Assembly (NCBI GenBank): GCA_016841005.1
Contig: JAEORG010000173.1
Span: forward strand, 1-10,793
DNA: 10,793 bases
Source: Candidatus Thorarchaeota archaeon
Lineage (GTDB): Archaea > Asgardarchaeota > Thorarchaeia > Thorarchaeales > Thorarchaeaceae
Reading direction: 5' to 3'
Within the stretch, counting starts at the first letter, position 1. Every line of letters starts with the position of its first letter. Shown piece after piece: positions 6,205 to 10,793 of the stretch. The translations under genes and the position numbers were made by a program. The notes under the pieces were generated by a model, which was not told the origin of the DNA, did not search any database, and was given only the letters and a program-made list of their open reading frames with translations.

Positions 6205-6478
6205 AGTTATTTCCAACACTTTGAGCGTACTTCCTTCCTCTTTCTGTAACTTGATATGTCTGACCGAATTGGTCACTTGTACAAGAGTCACGAGATGCTG
6301 AGCATCTTGAACAAACTGATTCGTCCATCTCACAAGAACTAGAGCGCAACATACCTCTCTGTACCAACAACTTCAACATATCATCTAGCGTGCTAATGTC
6401 AACGCCAATAGCCTTAGCAATATCTTGTTTGCTCTTCATACCTCCGGAGAGGATTTCCTGAATTATCTGTTTCAACAT
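6203..6478 (-). CDS. feoC: FeoC-like winged-helix protein with four-Cys cluster
   Basis: A 91-residue protein with an N-terminal winged helix (about residues 1-45; KSKQDIAKAIGVDISTLDDMLKLL is the helix-turn-helix) followed by Cys49, 56, 59 and 66 in the wing (C-x6-C-x2-C-x6-C). A C-terminal strand/helix QTYQVTERGRKYA completes it. FeoC proteins are small winged-helix partners of FeoB. The enterobacterial ones bind an Fe-S cluster through four wing cysteines and influence FeoB stability or activity; a role as an iron-sensing regulator is also proposed. The Cys pattern fits an Fe-S or metal site. The ATG at 6478 has GGAGGG seven bases upstream, and the gene starts three bases after the preceding stop, so it is the last gene of the feo operon. 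Winged helix plus Cys set plus context make the call good, though orthology to enterobacterial FeoC is not shown. Confidence 0.78.
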   Translation of the reverse strand: MLKQIIQEILSGGMKSKQDIAKAIGVDISTLDDMLKLLVQRGMLRSSSCEMDESVCSRCSASRDSCTSDQFGQTYQVTERGRKYAQSVGNN

Positions 6479-6481
6479 TCT

Positions 6482-6937
6482 TCAACCCTCCAGTGGAAAG
6501 ATTCCTCTCTCGCCTCCTAATTTTCCTGTAATCTTGAGTGCCGTAATTATGATCAAAACAAAACCAAACAACCATAGCCCTGGTGATAAATCATCGAAGA
6601 CTATCCATCCGATCCAATCTTCAAGACCCAATAGTGAACCGAGTGCATTTGTACCTAACACAATGATATGGAGCACAAAGAGAACAAGTGCTAGCGTTGT
6701 TGCTACCAACGTGAAGGCATATCCTTCTCGTTCCTTATTGACAAGATGAGGTATACTGGTTAGATATACTGTTCCTACGATAATTAACATAATCGAGCCA
6801 ATGAAATCATTGGAACTTGGTAGAATTGCAAGAAATCCTAATCCGGAAAAAATGTAGATGATCCCTGTTACGAGGTAAACTAGTCCTAAATATATACTGG
6901 CATAAAGCGGCCATGTAGGGAATTCACCATTAGCCAA
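6482..6937 (-). CDS. Four-helix membrane protein of the feo operon, unknown
   Basis: From the TTG at 6937 this is a 151-residue protein with four hydrophobic segments, at about residues 10-32, 44-64, 75-96 and 117-140. A loop reading LGLEDWIGWIVFDDLSPG lies between the third and fourth. I see no His or Cys cluster, no signal peptide and no recognisable family motif. The start is chosen because GGAGGG (6945-6950) lies seven bases before TTG 6937. A TTG at 6952 would add five residues but would leave that ribosome binding site inside the gene. The start overlaps the end of the feoB membrane half (stop 6930-6932) by eight bases, and the stop is three bases before the feoC-like ATG. Such packing implies cotranslation and a role linked to iron uptake, perhaps as a FeoB accessory subunit; this is inferred from position only. 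Confidence 0.75.
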   Translation of the reverse strand: MANGEFPTWPLYASIYLGLVYLVTGIIYIFSGLGFLAILPSSNDFIGSIMLIIVGTVYLTSIPHLVNKEREGYAFTLVATTLALVLFVLHIIVLGTNALGSLLGLEDWIGWIVFDDLSPGLWLFGFVLIIITALKITGKLGGERGIFPLEG

Positions 6938-8252
6938 CGAAAATCCCTCCAATTAAGACTACAACCAGAGCAACAATATACGCCAGAATAACTTGGTATA
7001 GTACCGAAAATCCTGCCCATTTCCATGAGCCTGTTTCCTTCTTGATGGCCCCAACAGTAGCAATACAGGGTGTGTATAGCAAGACAAATACCATCAGTGC
7101 AAGAGCTTGAACAGGTCCAAGTAGACCTGATAGTGTCGCAGCAATAGCAGCGTTGCCTTGTACTGAGAAAATGACTCCAAGTGATTCTACTACAACCTCC
7201 TTAGCTAGCAATCCAAAGATTAGTGCAGTCACAATTTGCCATGGAAATCCAAGAGGTGTAAAGAGTGGAGCTATAGTATTACCGAATATTGCTACAAATG
7301 ATTGCTCAACGGGAACTCCATAACCGGCTGGTCCGATGTTAGCAATAAACCAAATGAAAATCGCTCCTCCTAACAGGTATGTACCGGCTTTCTTGAGAAA
7401 GATAGTACCCCGTTCCCATGCGTGTGTGAGCGTACCATGAAGAGTTGGCACTTGATACATTGGAAGTTCCATCAACAGTGGAGAAGTCTGCTCTTTGAAG
7501 ATTGTATTCTTGAAAATAAGGGCCATAATCACAGCCATTACAATTCCCAAGAGATACATGAGGAAGACCATTGTTCCAGCGATATCAGGGAAAAAGACTC
7601 CTGCAATTAACACATAAACAGGTAATCTAGCTGCACAGGACATCAATGGGCTAACTAATATGGTAGTCAGTCTATTTGCCTCACCATCCACTGTTCTTGC
7701 CGCCATTATGGCAGGTACACTACACCCAAATCCAAGAAGAAGAGGGATGAATGATCTCCCATGTAATCCCATCTTCATCATTATTCGATCCATAACAAAT
7801 GCTGCACGTGCAAGATAACCGCTATCTTCTAACATAGAGATGGACATGTACATGAAGAGAATAGGAGGTATGAAAACAAGGATGAAACCTACTCCCCCAA
7901 TTATGCCATCAGTGACAAGTGATGCCAACCATGGGATTGGGATTTGTGAAGTATATCCTCCAAGCCAGCTTAATCCAACCTCTATCATTGCCATAAAGAC
8001 TTCACTTGCCTGAAATGTGAAGTGAAACATTGCCCAGACGATTAGTAAGAAAATTGGAAGTCCTAGATATCGATGTAGAAAAACTTGATCAAGCATATCA
8101 CTAAGTACCCACTTTTCCTTACCTGGTTGATAGACCTGACAGAGAATATCTCCAATAATCTCGTATCTCTCATCAGCTAACATGAGTTGACTATCGTATA
8201 GCTCTTCGTCATCAAATTCAATTACATCCTGAGACGAAGGCTCATGGTTCAT
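6930..8252 (-). CDS. feoB: FeoB membrane half (ferrous iron permease domain), split from the GTPase
   Basis: A 440-residue protein equal to the part of FeoB after its G domain; it would carry Fe(II) across the cytoplasmic membrane. The N-terminus is acidic (EFDDEELYD, about 12-20), then comes the FeoB linker helix ADERYEIIGDIL and YQPGKEKWVLSDMLD (about 26-55). The first transmembrane helix begins near 62. Two Gate-type regions follow: one with GYLARAAFVMDR, GLHGRSFIPLLLGFGCSVP (162-180) and MSCAARLPVY (204-213), the other with LAKEVVVESLG (349-359) and LYTPCIATVGAIKKETGSW (392-410). The conserved Cys177, 206 and 396 are present. GCSVPA replaces the commoner GCNVPA. No GTPase motif is present; that function lies in the preceding gene, whose TGA overlaps this ATG as TGATG. 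Together the halves total 710 residues, a normal FeoB length. Confidence 0.95.
   Translation of the reverse strand: MNHEPSSQDVIEFDDEELYDSQLMLADERYEIIGDILCQVYQPGKEKWVLSDMLDQVFLHRYLGLPIFLLIVWAMFHFTFQASEVFMAMIEVGLSWLGGYTSQIPIPWLASLVTDGIIGGVGFILVFIPPILFMYMSISMLEDSGYLARAAFVMDRIMMKMGLHGRSFIPLLLGFGCSVPAIMAARTVDGEANRLTTILVSPLMSCAARLPVYVLIAGVFFPDIAGTMVFLMYLLGIVMAVIMALIFKNTIFKEQTSPLLMELPMYQVPTLHGTLTHAWERGTIFLKKAGTYLLGGAIFIWFIANIGPAGYGVPVEQSFVAIFGNTIAPLFTPLGFPWQIVTALIFGLLAKEVVVESLGVIFSVQGNAAIAATLSGLLGPVQALALMVFVLLYTPCIATVGAIKKETGSWKWAGFSVLYQVILAYIVALVVVLIGGIFVG
6945..6950 (-). promoter_or_regulatory. Ribosome binding site deciding the TTG start at 6937
   Basis: GGAGGG on the minus strand lies inside the last codons of the feoB membrane half, seven bases before TTG 6937. 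It supports that start over the upstream TTG at 6952, which would begin before the site. Confidence 0.6.
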
Positions 8253-9064
8253 CAGGATACCTCCCTAACTCTCTTCATCAGCTCAGGTTTGTTGATCATC
8301 TTAATGACTTCTTCATCTCCCTCAAAGACTTTAAGAGCGAGCCATCGTGGAGGAAATCTATCAATCAAAGCCTTATCTTCTTCAAGTATCTCTACAATCT
8401 TCTTGAGTCTGTTCTCAATATCTTTACCGTATTTAATCGCGGGTGGTCTTAACTTCTCGAATTCTCCGTGATGGTGATGTCTTGGATGATAATGCAGATG
8501 GTCTTTACCATTAAGGTCTCCAGGTAGATGCTCAATTGGAATATCTTCACCGTCTTCTAATCTATGGGTATGATTCGGAACAACATCCAAGACTGTTTGT
8601 CTTAAATCATCCATTCCTTTTTTCTTGGTTGCAGTAGTAATTACGATCTTTGCTCCTAGTAATTCTGACAATCGCTCAATATCGATTGAATCCCCTCGAG
8701 ATTCTACAACATCATACATATTCAATACTAGGACTAAGTTGACTTGAAGTTCGATTAACTGCAATGTTAGGTAGAGATTTCTTTCAAGTTGTGATGCATT
8801 TAGAATGTCAACAACAACATCCGGTCTATGATCTATCAGGTACTCTCTAGCAACTTGTTCATCCTCTGAAACTGCACTTAAACTGTAAACTCCTGGTAAA
8901 TCTATAACTTCAAACTCGTGTTCCTTATATTCATAATACCCCTCTTTCACCTCAACAGTCTTCCCTGGCCAATTTCCAGTATGTTGTTTCATACCTGTCA
9001 GGTTGTTGAATATCACAGATTTTCCAACATTTGGATTTCCGATGAGTGCCACTTTGATAGGCAT
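8252..9064 (-). CDS. feoB: FeoB GTPase half (NFeoB: G domain and GDI region) with His-rich segment
   Basis: A 270-residue soluble protein corresponding to the N-terminal cytosolic part of FeoB. The G motifs are all present: G1 GNPNVGKS (9-16), G2 Thr36 in NWPGKTVEVKEG, G3 DLPG (55-58), G4 NMYD (115-118) and a G5-like TTATKKKG (143-150). The helical GDI region follows (about 205-262) with FPPRWLALKVFEGDEEVI. Between them lies an unusual histidine cluster: His189, 191, 193 and 196-199, with His165, 167 and 179 nearby, a likely metal-binding loop. GTP binding and hydrolysis by this domain gate Fe(II) transport in the FeoB family. The ATG at 9064 follows the feoA stop directly, with GGTGG eleven bases upstream. 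The frame ends where the variable segment before the permease would begin, and the next gene is in the -1 frame. Confidence 0.95.
   Translation of the reverse strand: MPIKVALIGNPNVGKSVIFNNLTGMKQHTGNWPGKTVEVKEGYYEYKEHEFEVIDLPGVYSLSAVSEDEQVAREYLIDHRPDVVVDILNASQLERNLYLTLQLIELQVNLVLVLNMYDVVESRGDSIDIERLSELLGAKIVITTATKKKGMDDLRQTVLDVVPNHTHRLEDGEDIPIEHLPGDLNGKDHLHYHPRHHHHGEFEKLRPPAIKYGKDIENRLKKIVEILEEDKALIDRFPPRWLALKVFEGDEEVIKMINKPELMKRVREVS
8260..8264 (-). promoter_or_regulatory. Ribosome binding site for the FeoB membrane half
   Basis: GGAGG on the minus strand lies seven bases before the ATG at 8252, inside the last codons of the GTPase gene. Its ideal position argues that the second half is really translated on its own and that the split is not merely a sequencing frameshift. 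Confidence 0.7.
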
Positions 9065-9412
9065 CTATGTATCAACCACCTTAACTAATAATTTGCTTGC
9101 AAGCCCATGTCCAAGTGCAACTCTTGTTCCACGAACTTGTACAAGAACTGGTCCATTCATACCACTCTGAATAACTTCAAAGACACACCCAGTGGTTATT
9201 CCAAGATCAAGAAGCCGTCTCAAAATTCTGCTATTACTGTGTCTAAACTGCCTTTCTGAATCTTCATGTTCCTTGTGTCGTCCGTGCATTCTAAACATCC
9301 GTTTTCCATGATGTGACACCCTGACCAATCTACAGGTTTTACCGGATTGCACATCAGTTAGACTGACGGTATCTTCGACCTTTGTACTTTCAGCTGTGTC
9401 ATCAGATATCAT
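9065..9412 (-). CDS. feoA: FeoA, SH3-like partner of FeoB, with His-rich insert
   Basis: A 115-residue protein, longer than the usual 75-85 of FeoA. After a charged N-terminal extension (1-15) comes the SH3-like fold: SLTDVQSGKTCRLVRV (17-32), then LRRLLDLGITTGCVFEVI (64-81) and GPVLVQVRGTRVALGHGLASKLLV (87-110). These are the characteristic FeoA strands. Between residues 33 and 60 is an insert rich in His, Arg and Lys (His34, 35, 43, 46, 49 and 58), where plain FeoA proteins have a short turn. FeoA is thought to bind FeoB and modulate its GTPase or assembly in the cytosol. The ATG at 9412 has GAGGG six bases upstream. The TAG stop is immediately followed by the ATG of the FeoB GTPase. First gene of the five-gene operon. 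Confidence 0.92.
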   Translation of the reverse strand: MISDDTAESTKVEDTVSLTDVQSGKTCRLVRVSHHGKRMFRMHGRHKEHEDSERQFRHSNSRILRRLLDLGITTGCVFEVIQSGMNGPVLVQVRGTRVALGHGLASKLLVKVVDT

Positions 9413-9432
9413 GTTCGACCCTCAGAGCCGCA

Positions 9433-9488
9433 AGTATAAAATGTTAGTCTTATCTAACTTTCGAGTGGTTAATTTTTGTAATATAAGG
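9433..9488 (-). promoter_or_regulatory. feo operon promoter region with inverted repeat (candidate operator)
   Basis: On the minus strand CCTTATATTAC (9478-9488) is the best TATA candidate, predicting a start near 9456 and a leader of about 45 bases containing the feoA ribosome binding site. Between it and feoA lies GTTAG (9443-9447), six bases, CTAAC (9454-9458), a perfect inverted repeat that would overlap the transcription start. Its TTAG/CTAA ends recall DtxR/IdeR-type metalloregulator sites, although the full 19-bp consensus is not matched. A second TATA-like TTTATA at 9435-9440 would give a leaderless message and is less likely given the good ribosome binding site. Confidence 0.4.
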
Positions 9489-9566
9489 ATTTGGTATTCG
9501 TCACTAAATTAATCCGCACCAAAATCATTACATATCAACAATACCTCTCCATGGTTGTGGATAATT

Positions 9567-10793
9567 ATGTCCTATCACAAGACACCCTTGAAATATGGCA
9601 GTGTAGAGGTTGATGACTTCATACCGACAAGTCTATCGGATGTTACGGTCCTAAAGGTCGCAGAATACACTCCAGATTTTTCAGATTTTGAAACCAAACT
9701 CAACGAAGTCCTTTCTTCACCAATCGGATCGAAACCATTTGATGATCTAGTAAAAGAGGTCTATGTTACCGGGAAACCTGTCATGATTATTGTTGATGAC
9801 AATACGAGGCCTAATATTCATACTAGGGCACTTCTCCCTCATGTAACTAAGCGAATATTGGAACTCGGAGTTTCAAAAGAAGATGTCAAGATAATTATAG
9901 CAAGTGGTTCTCACAAGCCTCCAGATGCGGTGGCAATTGAGAACAGAATACTTGGTTCTGAACTCTATCCTAAATGGAAAGATAACATACTTATTCATAA
10001 TTGTGACCAAGGTAACAAATTCCTCGGAGATACTACTCGAGGATCCCCGATTTACATTGATGAACGTGTAATGGAAGCTTGTCTGGTTATCCCACTGAGC
10101 GATTCAGAATACCATTATTTTGCTGGTCAGGCAGGCACTGTCAAACTCTTTTGTCCTGGTGTTGCTGGTAGAGAAACTATTCGTGTAAATCATCCTAGAA
10201 TGTTCGATTTAGATAAAGGGTTTGTTGATGGTTGTAGACTTGGAAATTGTGATGGCAATCCAGTCATAGAAGATATGATTGAGATCGCATCTACTGTTGG
10301 CAAACAGCTACCTATGTTCTGTATTGATACAATTGTGAATCACGGTGAAATTGTCTATCTTCAAGCTGGAAACTTGATAGAGTGTCACAAAGCTGCAGCT
10401 GCTCCTCTAAGAAAATTACGAGTTGTTGATGTTGAAAAACCAGGAGATATTGTATTCGTTTCTGTTGGTGAGCTAGGGTTGAATCTCTATCAAGCAGGCA
10501 AGGGTATTCATGCTGCATGGAATGCCCTTCGTCATGATAAGAAAGGTTGGATAGTTTTGCTTGCTCCTTGTCAAGATGGAATTGGGAGTACAGCATATGA
10601 GGAAGCTATGCATGCTTCAAAAGATTTGGAAGTACAAGATGCGCTTCGATTTGTAATCGAAAAATATGGATCTGAGGAAACATTCAAGATTGGTAATCAG
10701 AAACCTCCTGATCTTTTCAGAATACTGCTTGATGTTGCAGAGGGTAATATCAAAGTTGTGACAGAATTAGACCCTGCTGAGCTTCGTGGAGTC
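9567..10793 (+). CDS. larA: LarA-type nickel-pincer racemase/epimerase (C-terminus cut by window end)
   Basis: An open frame of 409 codons without a stop, close to the roughly 425 residues of LarA. These enzymes racemise or epimerise alpha-hydroxy acids using a nickel-pincer nucleotide bound covalently to Lys. Key residues line up with Lactiplantibacillus LarA: DDNTRP (77-82), His116 in SGSHKPP (compare H108), His183 (H174), Lys193 (K184, cofactor attachment) and His209 (H200, Ni ligand). The spacings from His183 to Lys193 (10) and Lys193 to His209 (16) are identical to those in LarA. YQAGK (308-312) matches the Q295/K298 pair. The usual GGYPKD before YQ is replaced by GELGLN, so the substrate may not be lactate. 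The ATG at 9567 has only a weak GGA upstream, so the leader may be short; a TTG at 9555 is an alternative. The cofactor genes larB, larC and larE are not in the window. Divergent from feoA. Confidence 0.88.
   Translation, partial: MSYHKTPLKYGSVEVDDFIPTSLSDVTVLKVAEYTPDFSDFETKLNEVLSSPIGSKPFDDLVKEVYVTGKPVMIIVDDNTRPNIHTRALLPHVTKRILELGVSKEDVKIIIASGSHKPPDAVAIENRILGSELYPKWKDNILIHNCDQGNKFLGDTTRGSPIYIDERVMEACLVIPLSDSEYHYFAGQAGTVKLFCPGVAGRETIRVNHPRMFDLDKGFVDGCRLGNCDGNPVIEDMIEIASTVGKQLPMFCIDTIVNHGEIVYLQAGNLIECHKAAAAPLRKLRVVDVEKPGDIVFVSVGELGLNLYQAGKGIHAAWNALRHDKKGWIVLLAPCQDGIGSTAYEEAMHASKDLEVQDALRFVIEKYGSEETFKIGNQKPPDLFRILLDVAEGNIKVVTELDPAELRGV

Noticed and set aside
9405..9430. GTTCGACCC resembling a tRNA T-arm
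   Set aside because: No matching acceptor, D or anticodon stems nearby, and the bases are the complement of the feoA ribosome binding site region.
10312..10596. 94-codon minus-strand frame
   Set aside because: Lies entirely inside the larA-like gene on the opposite strand and has low-complexity Gln/His-rich content typical of a shadow frame.
1..10793. Search for CRISPR arrays, insertion sequences, integrases, toxin-antitoxin or defence genes
   Set aside because: No regularly spaced repeats, terminal inverted repeats, target-site duplications or matching protein motifs were seen; gene content is metabolic and regulatory.

Overview
The window is archaeal. It carries two complete transcription factor B (TFB) genes, a TrmB-family regulator, A/T-rich TATA-like boxes placed about 25-30 bases upstream of expected transcription starts, and Shine-Dalgarno motifs of the GGAGG/GAGGTG type with several apparent TTG start codons. 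Base composition looks moderately AT-rich and even, and I see no tRNA, rRNA, insertion sequence, integrase or CRISPR array. The style of the TFB proteins (conserved linker reading STMIDWRDHDSSG) makes an Asgard-type or related archaeon plausible. That is an impression, not a demonstration.

Layout, left to right. (1) 1-558, minus: the 5' part of a gene leaving the window, possibly BtrH_N/cysteine-protease-like. (2) 798-1190, plus: a small four-helix membrane protein behind a TATA box and a leader hairpin next to its ribosome binding site. (3) 1236-3231, minus: two tandem TFB paralogues, the upstream one behind a symmetric double TATA element. (4) 3384-3740: a gene-poor gap. (5) 3741-4223, plus: a TPR-like soluble protein. 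(6) 4319-5086 (minus) and 5165-6106 (plus): a divergent pair of a TrmB-family regulator and a polytopic membrane protein. (7) 6203-9412, minus: a tightly packed ferrous iron uptake operon, feoA - feoB GTPase half - feoB membrane half - unknown four-helix membrane protein - FeoC-like Cys-rich winged-helix protein. (8) 9567-10793, plus: a LarA-type nickel-pincer racemase/epimerase, nearly full length but cut by the window end, divergent from the feo operon.

The most notable block is the feo operon. FeoB is encoded as two separate proteins joined by a TGATG stop/start overlap, with a good ribosome binding site for the second half. FeoA and the FeoB GTPase each carry a His-rich stretch not expected in the plain families. 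An unrecognised membrane protein sits between feoB and feoC. An inverted repeat between the putative TATA box and feoA is a candidate metalloregulator operator. Convergent gene ends at 1190/1236, 4223/4319 and 6106/6203 each contain stem-loops that could act as bidirectional terminators.
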